64,000 bases of DNA from Jannaschia seohaensis (GTDB taxonomy: Bacteria; Pseudomonadota; Alphaproteobacteria; Rhodobacterales; Rhodobacteraceae): assembly GCF_900116765.1 (NCBI RefSeq), contig NZ_UETC01000005.1, forward strand, positions 62,001 to 126,000. Direction: 5' to 3'. Of this stretch, positions 54,685-63,669 are shown one piece after another (position 1 is the first letter of the stretch; every line of letters begins with the position of its first letter). The notes beneath the pieces are model-generated. The model saw only the letters and a list, made by a program, of their open reading frames with translations. It ran no database searches and was not told where the DNA came from. Position numbers and translations under genes: made by a program.

Positions 54685-55467
54685 CTATTTCTTGCGCGCC
54701 GCCGCCCGGGCGGCCTCGACCACCGGATCGCCGTGGAGATGGGGCATCGGCGGCACCGGAAACCCCGCCTCTTCCATCAGCCGGTTGGATCCGCCCTCGA
54801 TCCGTTGCTCCAACACCGCCATGAAGGTCGCCCGGTCGAGACCGGGTGGGATCGGCTCCAGGAATTCCAGCACGCCCAGGCCGCGGCGGCGGGTCACCCC
54901 GCGCTTGGGCCAGAACAGGCCGACATTGGTGGCCACCGGATAGCAGGGCTGTCCGAGCTGTTCGTACATCGCAAAGGTGCCGATCTTGTAGGGCGCGCTC
55001 GTTCCGGGCGGGACGCGGGTGCCCTGAGGATAGATCAGCAACTGCCCGTCGGCGCGTTTGCCGGAGCGGATCTCGGCCAGCATCTTCCTGATCGCCTCGC
55101 CCCGTTTGCCGCGCTCCACCGGGATGCACCCGGCCCGCAACGCGTATTGGCCCAGCATCGGCGCGAAGCGCAGGATCGACTTCATGACGAAGAACGGCCG
55201 GGGCACCGCCGCCCAGAGCACCAGCACGTCGAGGAAGGACTGGTGCTTGGACGCCACGAGCGCACCGCTCTCGGGCGGCGTGCCCCGCACCTCGGTACGC
55301 AGGCCCGTCATCACCGCCAGCATCTTTACGGTCGAGCGGGCGTAGAAGCTCATCACCCGCCGGGTCGCGTCGGCGGAGACGGCGAGCGCCGGCAGCCCGG
55401 CGAGGCCGACGATGCCCATCCAGACATACATCAGCGCATTGAAGATCAGGGATCGGAGCATTTGCAT
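54685..55467 (-). CDS. plsC: 1-acyl-sn-glycerol-3-phosphate acyltransferase
   Basis: 260 residues. An N-terminal membrane helix (LIFNALMYVWMGIVGLAGLP) is followed by acyltransferase motif I KHQSFLD (H75, D80), motif II around YALRAGCIPVERGKRGEA, and motif III LLIYPQGTRVPPG. Makes phosphatidic acid at the inner membrane. 12 bases downstream of ftsX on the same strand, so it probably forms one transcript with ftsE-ftsX. Confidence 0.93.
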   Translation of the reverse strand: MQMLRSLIFNALMYVWMGIVGLAGLPALAVSADATRRVMSFYARSTVKMLAVMTGLRTEVRGTPPESGALVASKHQSFLDVLVLWAAVPRPFFVMKSILRFAPMLGQYALRAGCIPVERGKRGEAIRKMLAEIRSGKRADGQLLIYPQGTRVPPGTSAPYKIGTFAMYEQLGQPCYPVATNVGLFWPKRGVTRRRGLGVLEFLEPIPPGLDRATFMAVLEQRIEGGSNRLMEEAGFPVPPMPHLHGDPVVEAARAAARKK

Positions 55468-55479
55468 CGTGGGACGATC

Positions 55480-56412
55480 CTATTCGAAACGTGCCAGCGC
55501 GCGAAGAGCCGCCCGGCGCGTGGCGAGGAAGGCCGCGAGGCCGGCGAAGAGGGGCACGAGGATCGGGGCAAGCCAGCCCGCCCCCGAAAACCCGAGATAG
55601 GTGAGAAAGCCGCCCGTCGCGGGCTCGGACGGCAGCAGGGTCACGGCGATCATCCCCAGCACCGTGCCGCCCGCCGCGCCGGCCAGCGCGCGCAGCGTGA
55701 CGCGGCGCGTGAAGGCGCGGGCGACATAGAAATCCCGCGCGCCGATCAGGCGTAGGACGCGGATGACCTCGGCATTGGCCGCGAGCGCCGCTTGCGCGGC
55801 CAGGGACACGACCGCCCCCATCACCCCCGCGATCAGCACCAGCGCCAGCCAGCCCAGCATCCGCAGCCGGTCCGCCGCCGCGACCAGCGGCGCGCGCCAG
55901 TCGGTGTGGTCGTCCAGGACGGCGCCGGGCACCTCTCCGGCGAGCCTCAGGCGCAGGCCCTCCACGTCCAGATCCTCGCCGCCCACCAGGTCGATGAGCC
56001 GGGGCAGGGGCAGGCGGTCCAGCGGAAGGTCCGGGCCCAGCCAGGGCTCCAGCAGGGCGGCCTGTTCGGCGGGCGTTAGGGCGCGGGCCGAAGCCACGCC
56101 AGGCGTCTCGGCCAGGATGGCGAGCACCGCCGCCTGTTGCGCGTCGGCCTCGGCGGCGGGCGCGGCGAGTCGGATCGTCATGGACTGCGCCAGATCCTCG
56201 GCCCAGGCATCGGCCAACCGCCCCGTGGCCTGGGTCAGGGCCAGCGCGAAGACCGCGAGGAAGGCCATCGCCGCCGCGCTCAGCACCGTCAGCCAGACGG
56301 TATGCCCGGTGGGCGGCACGACCCGGTCCGAGGCGCGGTCGCCCAGGGCGAGTTCGGCCAGATCGGCGAGGCGCTGGCGCAGCGCGTCGAGGAGCGGGCG
56401 CAGTCGGGTCAC
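55480..56412 (-). CDS. ftsX: Cell division protein FtsX
   Basis: 310 residues: cytoplasmic start, helix (HTVWLTVLSAAAMAFLAVFA), periplasmic domain (about 60-170: QSMTIRLAAPAAEADAQQAA), and three C-terminal helices (LALVLIAGVMGAVVSLAAQA; GAAGGTVLGMIAVTLLP; LAPILVPLFAGLAAFLATRR) with the conserved EVIRVLRLIGARDFYVARAF loop. With FtsE it activates septal peptidoglycan hydrolases. The 4-base overlap with ftsE couples translation. Confidence 0.93.
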   Translation of the reverse strand: MTRLRPLLDALRQRLADLAELALGDRASDRVVPPTGHTVWLTVLSAAAMAFLAVFALALTQATGRLADAWAEDLAQSMTIRLAAPAAEADAQQAAVLAILAETPGVASARALTPAEQAALLEPWLGPDLPLDRLPLPRLIDLVGGEDLDVEGLRLRLAGEVPGAVLDDHTDWRAPLVAAADRLRMLGWLALVLIAGVMGAVVSLAAQAALAANAEVIRVLRLIGARDFYVARAFTRRVTLRALAGAAGGTVLGMIAVTLLPSEPATGGFLTYLGFSGAGWLAPILVPLFAGLAAFLATRRAALRALARFE

Positions 56413-57098
56413 AGCTCGGTTCCCGCCGCTTGCACCCGGCCATCCGCCAGCCGCAGCACCCGCGCCTGCACGAGCGGTTTCGCCGCCCGGATCAGGGCCA
56501 GGTCATGGGTGGCCAGCAGGACCGTCTTGCCCAGCCGGTTCAACTCGCCCAGCAGGGTCAGCAGGCGCTGGGACATCTCCCAGTCGACATTGCCGGTGGG
56601 CTCGTCCGCGATGATCACGTCCGGGTCCATGATGACGGCGCGGGCCAGGGCGGCACGCTGCCGCTCCCCGCCCGAAAGCGCCGGCGGATAGGCGGTCGCG
56701 CGGTGGCTCAGCCCGACCCAGCTCATCAGTTGCGACAGGCTCTCGGTTTCGCGGGCCGGGTCGCGCCCCGCGACCAGCAGGGGCAGGGCGAGGTTCTCTG
56801 CGAGGGTCAGGTGGTCCAGAAAGCGGCAATCCTGATGCACGACGCCGATCCGCTGGCGCACCAGGGCCAGCCCGTCGCGGCTGAGCATCCGGCTGTCCTT
56901 GCCGAAGAGAGCGACTTGGCCCTCGCTGGGCTTCAACTCCCCGTAGCAGAGCTTCAGCAGCGTCGTCTTGCCCGCGCCGGAGGGGCCGGTGAGGAAGTGG
57001 AACGACCCTGCAGGCAGCGACAGGTCGATGCCCGACAGCGCGCCGGCGCTGCCGCCATAGGAATACCCCGCTGCCCTCAGATCGATCACGATCGCCAT
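56409..57098 (-). CDS. ftsE: Cell division ATP-binding protein FtsE
   Basis: 229 residues from the ATG at 57098, with Walker A TGPSGAGKTTLLKL, Q-loop GVVHQDCRFLDHLTLAENLA, signature LSGGERQRAALARA and Walker B VIIADEPTGNVD. The RFLDHLT and GNVDWEM segments are typical of FtsE. Upstream in-frame codons to 57152 lack similarity. Divergent from the zinc-ribbon gene. Confidence 0.95.
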   Translation of the reverse strand: MAIVIDLRAAGYSYGGSAGALSGIDLSLPAGSFHFLTGPSGAGKTTLLKLCYGELKPSEGQVALFGKDSRMLSRDGLALVRQRIGVVHQDCRFLDHLTLAENLALPLLVAGRDPARETESLSQLMSWVGLSHRATAYPPALSGGERQRAALARAVIMDPDVIIADEPTGNVDWEMSQRLLTLLGELNRLGKTVLLATHDLALIRAAKPLVQARVLRLADGRVQAAGTEL

Positions 57099-57268
57099 TC
57101 CTTTCGCCGCACCGCCGCGTTCTGCCCGAAGCGGGAATCCGGTGCAATCCATGCATCCGGGTCCGGGCGGCCAGGCTCTTGGGCCGCGCGGGGTTGACAG
57201 CAGGTGGACGATCAGGCGCGGTATCCGCTACTCTTTCCTGGATAAAGCCCGAGATTCGCGTCGCCCTT

Positions 57269-58207
57269 ATGCGCCTGACCTGCCCCAATTGCAGCGCCCA
57301 ATACGACATCCCCGAGGAGATGATCCCTCCGGAGGGGCGCGAGGTGCAGTGCTCCGATTGCGCGACGGTCTGGATGCAGATGCGGCCCGGATCGGAAGCG
57401 CCGGCGCAGCCGGAGCCGGGACCGGCGGCGCCCTCGGCCCCACCCGCGCGCCGCGCCTTGGCCGATGAAGCAACCTTGGACATTCTCCGTCAGGAACGGG
57501 CGCATGAGGCGCGGGTGCGCGCGGCGGAACGTCGACGCTCCCGCCATGCGTCTTATCTGCGGCCCACGAGTCCGGCCGAAGCGGCTGTAATGACCGCGGA
57601 AGACGCCCCGCGAAGCGCCGCCGCGACCGAACGGGCGCGGGTGGCGGCGGCGGCGTCGGTTGCCCGGGCCCGCACCGTGACCGAAGAGGCGCCCGCCGAA
57701 GCCCCCGAGGACGATGACGATCGCGCGCCGGTGCCGGTCGTGGAAGACGACGTCAGCGCGGCCATCGCCCGCACCCTGCGGGAGATGGCGAGCGCGCCAT
57801 CCGAGGCGGGGCAGGCGGACCAGCCAGCGACGCCGAAGCGTCAGAGCGAAGGGGAGCGGCGTCAGGCCCGCCGCGATCTTCTGCCTGATATCGAGGAGAT
57901 CAATTCCTCCTTGCGGCCCGACGCGCGGGCGCTGGAGACGGCCGAACCCGACGACTCCGAGCCTGTGGGAGAGATCCCCGCGACCCGCCCCGGCGAAGGC
58001 AAGTCCGGCTTCAGCCTCGGCTTCACGGCGATCATGATCCTCGTGGGCATCGCGGTGGCGATCTATCTCTTCGCGACTCCATTGGGCGAGGCGGTGCCTC
58101 AACTCGACGCGCCTCTGTCGAGCTATGTTGCGACGGTCGATTCCGGCCGTATCGCCCTCGAACAGCGGGTCGACGCTCTGGCGGCGCGCATTCTCCCGGA
58201 ACAATAG
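57269..58207 (+). CDS. Zinc-ribbon membrane protein (MJ0042-type)
   Basis: 312 residues from the ATG at 57269. The N-terminal zinc ribbon MRLTCPNCSAQYDIPEEMIP with a second pair in VQCSDCATVW (CxxC...CxxC) is followed by 190 residues of charged, A/E/R/P-rich linker, one helix (GFTAIMILVGIAVAIYLFAT) and a short C-terminal periplasmic tail. This family is regularly next to ftsE in Rhodobacterales. Function unknown; a cytosolic zinc finger tethered to the membrane. Confidence 0.85.
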   Translation: MRLTCPNCSAQYDIPEEMIPPEGREVQCSDCATVWMQMRPGSEAPAQPEPGPAAPSAPPARRALADEATLDILRQERAHEARVRAAERRRSRHASYLRPTSPAEAAVMTAEDAPRSAAATERARVAAAASVARARTVTEEAPAEAPEDDDDRAPVPVVEDDVSAAIARTLREMASAPSEAGQADQPATPKRQSEGERRQARRDLLPDIEEINSSLRPDARALETAEPDDSEPVGEIPATRPGEGKSGFSLGFTAIMILVGIAVAIYLFATPLGEAVPQLDAPLSSYVATVDSGRIALEQRVDALAARILPEQ

Positions 58208-58222
58208 CCCGGGCCGGACCGG

Positions 58223-60808
58223 TCAGAACCGGTCCAGCAGGCGCCGCAGGTAGTCCAGCTCGATTTCGGGGCGTTCGCGCTCGCCGGAGCGGCGGCGGAT
58301 CTCGTCGAGCAGCTCGCGCGCACGGCGGGCGGCTTCGGCGCCGCCGAGCATCTGTTCCTCCGTGCCCAGCTGCCCGCCCTCGCCGGAGCGGCGGCCCAGC
58401 GGGTCGCGGCGGAAGCCCTGGCCCTCTTCCTGACCGGCCTGGCCCTGCTGCATCTGCTGGCCGTCGGGCCGCGCATCGGCCAGGGCACGCCCCAGCTCCT
58501 GCATGCCGTCGCGCAGGGCGTCCATGGCCTGGGCCTGATCGTCGAGCGCGCCGCCCAGATTGCCGTCCGCGAGATCGCGCTCCGCCTCGCGCATAGCGCG
58601 CTCGGCCCGTCCCAGCGCATCGCGGGCCGCATCCCCGGCCTCGGTGCCTTGACCCGGCAGGTTGTTCCGCAGGTTCTCGACGCCACGGCGGAGCTGTTCC
58701 TGCCGTTCGGCCAGGCTGCGTGCCGCACCCCGGTCGCCGTCGCCCAAGCCCTCCTGCGCATCTCCGCCCTGGCCATCCGCCTGTTCCTGGCCTTGCTGGC
58801 TCTGGCCTTGCTGCTGGCCGTTCTGCTGTCCCTGGCCCTGGTTCTGGCCCTGCTGCTGACCCTGCTGACCCTGCTGGCCTTGCTGACCTGGGTTGAATTG
58901 CTCCTGGAGGTCGCGGAACGCCTCGTCGGACAGCTCCTGCTGCTCGCGGAGCTGTTCGCGCAGCTCTTCCATAGCCTGCTCACCCTGGCCCGGCTGCCCC
59001 TGGCCGCCCTGGCCCGGTTGGCCCTGGGTGACCTGCATGTTCTCCATCATCTCTTGCAGCTGGCGCAGAAGCTCCTGCGCTTCGGCGATGCGGCCTTGCG
59101 CCATCAATTCCTCGATGCGCTGCATCATCTGGTCCAGCATGTCCGGCGTGATTTCCTGGGACTGGCCATTGCCGGCCTGTTGCTGCTGTTGGCCCTGCTG
59201 CCCTTGCTCGGCCAGCTGCCGGGTGTAGTCGTCCATCGCGCGGCGCATTTCCTCGGTCAGGCGCGCGATCTCGTCGGGGGAGGCGCCCTGGCGGATCGCC
59301 TCGGACAGGCGGTCCTGGGCTTGGCGCAGCCGCTCCAGCGCGCTGTCGAGGGAGTTCTCTTCCAGCCGGATCGCCGCCTGCCAGAGCAGTTCCGCCACCT
59401 CGTCGCGCGCCTCAGGGGTCAGCGGGCCTTCGTCCAGCCGGCGGATCGCCATGCGGACCAGCAGATAGGCGGACGGATTGTCGAAGATGTCGTCGGCCTT
59501 GTAGGTGACGGCCCGCAGGATGCGGGCGACGCGGCTGCGGTTCTCGCGCGACCAGAACAGGTCGCGCCGCTGCTCCACCAGGGCGGCGGCGACGGTGTCG
59601 TAGAAGGCGCGGCCGGGCAGGATGAAGGTCTCGACCGTCCGGCCCGTCTGTGCGGCGGCGTCGGTCGCCTCCAGCGTGGCCGTGACCGGCATGCCGGCCA
59701 GCGGATGTTCGGTGATGTCGGCGCGGAAGAAATCGGCGATCTGCCCCCGGTTTCCCGAGATGGGCAGCGCCATGTCGAGGGTCAGCGGTTCCATCGGCTC
59801 GGGCTCGATCGCGAGGCCATGTCGGCGCTCGGCTCCGTCGGGGTTCAGCGCGAAGGTCACCTGCGCCGCGACGATCCCGTAATCGTCGGTCGCGGCCCAA
59901 GGCATCACGACCATGTCGGGATGCTCGAAATCCGGCTCGCCGTTCAGAGCGATACTGGGCGCGGTGTCGGGCGTGGCGGTCAGCGTCCAGAGCGGCGAGA
60001 CCTGCGCGCCGCCTTCGGAGATCGACAGCGTGCCGGATTGCGTGACGGTGAAATCCTGGATCGGCGCGGATGGGTCGGTCACCTCGCGGCCGGACACGGT
60101 CTCGGTCACGGCGAGGGCGCCGACTTCGCCATAGAGCCGCAGGGTCACACGGGTGCCTTCGGGCACCTCCACGGCACCGGGCTCGATCTCGGCAAGGCTG
60201 AGCGTGGGCAGGCCGGTATGGCGCGGCGGCTCCAGCCAGCCTTCCCAGATCGGGCCGGAAGCGAGGGCCGGGCCGCCCGGGCCGGGCAGCAACGGCGCCT
60301 CGGGCGCGCGCAAAACGGTGCCGAAAAGCACCCCGATCGCGGCCAGCATCAAGGCCATGTAGCGCAGGGCATAGGGGTCGCGGCGGGACACGCGCAGGTC
60401 GGGGGCCACGGGTCGCGCCCCGGCGAGCCGGGCGGCCATGCGGCGGCGATGCGCCTGCCAGACCGCTTCGGAGGCGGCGTCGCCCGCGCCGACGGCCTGA
60501 TGGTCATCCAGCGTCGCCAGAGGGCGGCCGGGCATGGTCGCGTCCAGGCGGTCGCGGGCGTCTTGCGCGGTGGGAGCGCGAAAGGACCGGACCCCGATCC
60601 CCAGCGTCACCAGCAGCACCGCGCCCATCGCGATCAGCAAACTGCCCGACCAGAGCGGCGGCACCACCTCCAGCGACCAGATGGCCAGCAGGACGAACGC
60701 CACCGTCCAGGCCGGCCAGAAGGCCCGGGTGATCCGCTCGGCCCAGAGACCGGCGCGAGTGAGCGTCAGTTTGCGCCGCAGCGCGGGGTCGGTCTGGTGA
60801 TCGGTCAC
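58223..60808 (-). CDS. TIGR02302-family (DUF4175) membrane protein with Q/G-rich region
   Basis: 861 residues from a GTG at 60808 (GGAGA upstream); an ATG at 60856 would overlap the end of lysA. Two N-terminal helices (ITRAFWPAWTVAFVLLAIWS; GSLLIAMGAVLLVTLGIGVR) and a third near 170 (YMALMLAAIGVLFGTVL), then a beta-rich periplasmic part and a helical part (EEMRRAMDDYTRQLAEQGQQ). Between about 570 and 710 are glutamine/glycine tracts such as QGQQGQQGQQ. The family is widespread in alphaproteobacteria, with no proven function. Convergent with the zinc-ribbon gene, 15 bases apart. Confidence 0.88.
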   Translation of the reverse strand: MTDHQTDPALRRKLTLTRAGLWAERITRAFWPAWTVAFVLLAIWSLEVVPPLWSGSLLIAMGAVLLVTLGIGVRSFRAPTAQDARDRLDATMPGRPLATLDDHQAVGAGDAASEAVWQAHRRRMAARLAGARPVAPDLRVSRRDPYALRYMALMLAAIGVLFGTVLRAPEAPLLPGPGGPALASGPIWEGWLEPPRHTGLPTLSLAEIEPGAVEVPEGTRVTLRLYGEVGALAVTETVSGREVTDPSAPIQDFTVTQSGTLSISEGGAQVSPLWTLTATPDTAPSIALNGEPDFEHPDMVVMPWAATDDYGIVAAQVTFALNPDGAERRHGLAIEPEPMEPLTLDMALPISGNRGQIADFFRADITEHPLAGMPVTATLEATDAAAQTGRTVETFILPGRAFYDTVAAALVEQRRDLFWSRENRSRVARILRAVTYKADDIFDNPSAYLLVRMAIRRLDEGPLTPEARDEVAELLWQAAIRLEENSLDSALERLRQAQDRLSEAIRQGASPDEIARLTEEMRRAMDDYTRQLAEQGQQGQQQQQAGNGQSQEITPDMLDQMMQRIEELMAQGRIAEAQELLRQLQEMMENMQVTQGQPGQGGQGQPGQGEQAMEELREQLREQQELSDEAFRDLQEQFNPGQQGQQGQQGQQQGQNQGQGQQNGQQQGQSQQGQEQADGQGGDAQEGLGDGDRGAARSLAERQEQLRRGVENLRNNLPGQGTEAGDAARDALGRAERAMREAERDLADGNLGGALDDQAQAMDALRDGMQELGRALADARPDGQQMQQGQAGQEEGQGFRRDPLGRRSGEGGQLGTEEQMLGGAEAARRARELLDEIRRRSGERERPEIELDYLRRLLDRF

Positions 60809-60837
60809 GCCTGTCTCCCTGCCGTCACCCCTTTTAG

Positions 60838-62112
60838 CTAGGGCGTGTTCAACCATTCGGGAATGGTATCGCGGGAAATCATCTCTTCAAAGCTGGGCCG
60901 GGCGCGGATCACGGCCATGTCATCGCCGCTCACCAGCACTTCCGGGACGAGGGGCCGGGAGTTGTATTCGCTGGCCATGACGGCGCCGTAAGCCCCGGCG
61001 GAGCGGAACGCGATCAGGTCGCCCGCCCCCAGCGGCACCATGTCGCGCCCCTTGGCGAAGGTGTCGCCGCTCTCGCAGACGGGGCCGACGATGTCATAGG
61101 GCCGCCGCACGCTGCCGGGCGCGGGCTCCCGCACCGGCTCGATATCGTGATGGGCGCCATACATCGCGGGGCGGATCAGGTCGTTCATCGCCGCGTCCAC
61201 GATCAGGAAGTCGCGGCCCTCGCCCTCTTTGACGAAGATGGTGCGCGTGAGCAGGATGCCGGCGTTGCCCGCGATCAGCCGGCCCGGCTCGATCTCGATC
61301 TCGCAGCCCAGATGGCCGACCTCGTCGCGGATGACCTGCCCGTAATCCATCGGCACCGGCGGGGCGAGGTTGGAGCGGGCATAGGGAATGCCGAGACCTC
61401 CGCCCAGGTCCAGCCGCTCGATGGCGTGGCCATCGGCGCGGAGCGCCTCGGTCAGGTCGGCGACCTTGCGGTAGGCGAGGCGGAACGGCTCCAGATCGAC
61501 CAGTTGCGAGCCGATATGCACGTCGATTCCGACGACGCGCAGGCCGGGCAAGGCGGCGATCTCGCGATAGACCTCGCGGGCCTTGGCGATGGGAATGCCG
61601 AACTTGTTCTCGGATTTGCCGGTGGAGATCTTCTCGTGGGTCTTGGCGTCCACGTCCGGATTCACGCGCACGGTGACCGGCACCTCGACGCCCATCTCGG
61701 CGGCGATGCGGGAGAGTTGGCGCATCTCCGGCTCGCTCTCCAGGTTGATCTGGCGCACGCCGTCCGCAAGCACGTGGCGCATCTCGGCTTCGGTCTTGCC
61801 CACGCCGGAGAACACGATCCGCTCGCCTGGGACGCCCGCCGCCCGGGCGCGGCGATACTCGCCCTCGCTGACCACGTCCATGCCCGCGCCCGCATCGCCC
61901 AGCAGCTTGAGGATGGCCACATTGGAGGCGGCCTTGACCGCGTAGCAGACCAGATGCGGCCCCCAGGCCAGCGCCTCGTCGAACAGCCGGTAATGGCGCA
62001 GCAGCGTCGCCGCCGAATAGACATAGACCGGCGTGCCGACCTGCGCGGCGATCTCGGTCAGGGGGACGTCCTCGGCGTGGAGTATGCCGTCGCGATACAG
62101 GAAATGGTCCAT
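60838..62112 (-). CDS. lysA: Diaminopimelate decarboxylase
   Basis: 424 residues that make L-lysine from meso-diaminopimelate with PLP. K60 in VCYAVKAASN forms the Schiff base. Other family motifs are HIGSQLVDLEPF, ERLDLGGGLGIPYA, EIEPGRLIAGNAG and GPVCESGDTFAKGRDM (substrate-contact cysteine). The ATG at 62112 overlaps by one base the TGA of the upstream DUF2834 gene, so the two are co-translated. Confidence 0.96.
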   Translation of the reverse strand: MDHFLYRDGILHAEDVPLTEIAAQVGTPVYVYSAATLLRHYRLFDEALAWGPHLVCYAVKAASNVAILKLLGDAGAGMDVVSEGEYRRARAAGVPGERIVFSGVGKTEAEMRHVLADGVRQINLESEPEMRQLSRIAAEMGVEVPVTVRVNPDVDAKTHEKISTGKSENKFGIPIAKAREVYREIAALPGLRVVGIDVHIGSQLVDLEPFRLAYRKVADLTEALRADGHAIERLDLGGGLGIPYARSNLAPPVPMDYGQVIRDEVGHLGCEIEIEPGRLIAGNAGILLTRTIFVKEGEGRDFLIVDAAMNDLIRPAMYGAHHDIEPVREPAPGSVRRPYDIVGPVCESGDTFAKGRDMVPLGAGDLIAFRSAGAYGAVMASEYNSRPLVPEVLVSGDDMAVIRARPSFEEMISRDTIPEWLNTP

Positions 62113-62420
62113 CAGGCGCGCCTCAGCAGAAGATAGAGCGGCAGGCCCAGCGACACGCCGATCATGTAGGTTGCGGGGATGGCCAGCAGGCCGAGCCAGT
62201 TGCGGGTGCGCACCGTCTCCCAGACGATCCAGATCGTCAGCGTGACCGCCGCGACCGTCAGATCCCAGACGAGGCCCGACGCCGCGTCGTTGACATGCCA
62301 AGCGTCGAGCATGGCGCCCAGATCCCAGTCATTCGCCGAGAGCCAGGGCAGGAAGTAGCGGAACGGCAGGACCACGCCCAAGACGCAGAGCACGATCATC
62401 ACGATGCGGAACGGGGTCAT
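62112..62420 (-). CDS. DUF2834-like small membrane protein
   Basis: 102 residues with three helices (RIVMIVLCVLGVVLPFRYFL; LVWDLTVAAVTLTIWIVWET; GLLAIPATYMIGVSLGLPLY). FLPWLSANDWDL and GVSLGLPLYLLLRRA match DUF2834 proteins. Function unknown. Upstream partner of lysA by TGATG overlap. Confidence 0.8.
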   Translation of the reverse strand: MTPFRIVMIVLCVLGVVLPFRYFLPWLSANDWDLGAMLDAWHVNDAASGLVWDLTVAAVTLTIWIVWETVRTRNWLGLLAIPATYMIGVSLGLPLYLLLRRA

Positions 62421-62595
62421 TCTGGCGCCTCTCGACTGGTCCGGCCCCGCTTATCTGAGCCCGCGCCCCGGGGGAACCCGGGGACGGGACCGCGCGCGGC
62501 CTCGGGGGCGGCGTTTCCCGTGTAACTGCGTCGCTTCCGGCGTTGCGGCCCAGGCATGGTCGCGTAACGTCGCGGGGGACGGATGGGAGAATGGA

Positions 62596-63669
62596 ATGAG
62601 AGAGATACGGGCAGCAGTCTGCCGCAGCTTCGGCGCGCCCCTGGAAATCGAGACCCTGCGCCTGGCCGATCCCGGCCCAGGAGAAGTGCAGGTCGATATC
62701 GAGGCCGTGGCGATCTGTCACTCCGACATCACCTATGCCGATGGCGGCTTTGGCGGCGATCTGCCGGCGGTCTACGGCCATGAGGCGGTGGGCCGGGTGG
62801 CGGCGCTGGGCGAGGGCGTGACCGGGCTGGGGGTCGGCTCGCGCGTGCTGGTGACGCTGATCCGCGCCTGCGGCGACTGTCCCGCCTGCGCGGGCGGGCG
62901 CGCGACCCAATGCGCCACGCCCGGGGCCACGGCGCCGCTGACCACGCGCGAGGGCGACACCGTGCTGGCGGCGATGAATTGCGGCGCCTTCGCCGAGGCG
63001 GTGACGGTCGATGCCAGCCAGCTGGCGCCGCTTGGCGACGAGATCGCGCCAGAGGCGGCCTGCATCCTCTCCTGCGGCGTGGTGACGGGGCTGGGCGCGG
63101 CGGTGAACACGGCCAAGGTGCGCCCCGGCGACTGGTGCGTCGTGATCGGCGCAGGCGGCGTGGGGCTGAACACCATCCAGGGCGCACGGCTGGCGGGGGC
63201 GGCGCGGATCGTCGCGGTCGATGTCAGCGAAGAAAAGCTCGACTCGGCGCGCGCGTTCGGCGCGACGGACGGGGTTCTCGCTGGCGAGGATGGACATAGC
63301 GCGATGATGCGGATCGGGCGGCTCGCCGACCACGTCTTCGTCACCGTCGGCGCCAAGCCGGTGATCGACCGGGCGCTCGACTGGTGCGCGCCGCACGGCA
63401 CGGCCTATCTGGTCGGCATGCCCCATGTCGGCACGGTCGGGCATTTCGATCCGGTGAACGCTGCCTATTATGGCCAGGGCCTGCGCGGCACGCGGATGGG
63501 AGACGTCGTGCTGCGCCGCGACGTGCCATGGCTTCTGGACCTGCACGCGCAGGGGCGGCTGAAGTTGGAAGAGCTGGTCTCGGGCACCTATCCCCTGGAG
63601 GCGATCAACGAGGCGATGGCGGCGACCCGCGCGGGGCAGGGACGGCGCAACGTCGTGGTGATGGCGTGA
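62596..63669 (+). CDS. Zinc-dependent alcohol dehydrogenase (MDR family)
   Basis: 357 residues: catalytic zinc ligands C41 in AVAICHSDITYADGG, histidine in YGHEAVGRV, and C154-type cysteine in ILSCGVVTGLGAAVN. Structural zinc loop partly kept (RACGDCPACAGGRATQC). Rossmann motif VIGAGGVGLNTIQGA for NAD(P). Resembles the class III/S-(hydroxymethyl)glutathione and mycothiol-type group, but the substrate is not determinable. GGGAGAATGG precedes the ATG. The next gene starts by GTGA overlap. Confidence 0.9.
   Translation: MREIRAAVCRSFGAPLEIETLRLADPGPGEVQVDIEAVAICHSDITYADGGFGGDLPAVYGHEAVGRVAALGEGVTGLGVGSRVLVTLIRACGDCPACAGGRATQCATPGATAPLTTREGDTVLAAMNCGAFAEAVTVDASQLAPLGDEIAPEAACILSCGVVTGLGAAVNTAKVRPGDWCVVIGAGGVGLNTIQGARLAGAARIVAVDVSEEKLDSARAFGATDGVLAGEDGHSAMMRIGRLADHVFVTVGAKPVIDRALDWCAPHGTAYLVGMPHVGTVGHFDPVNAAYYGQGLRGTRMGDVVLRRDVPWLLDLHAQGRLKLEELVSGTYPLEAINEAMAATRAGQGRRNVVVMA

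Noticed and set aside
58649-60841. 730-codon plus-strand frame, leucine/alanine rich, opposite the TIGR02302 gene
   Set aside because: It is the complement of glutamine-rich coding sequence; the apparent helices come from antisense CAG/CTG reading.
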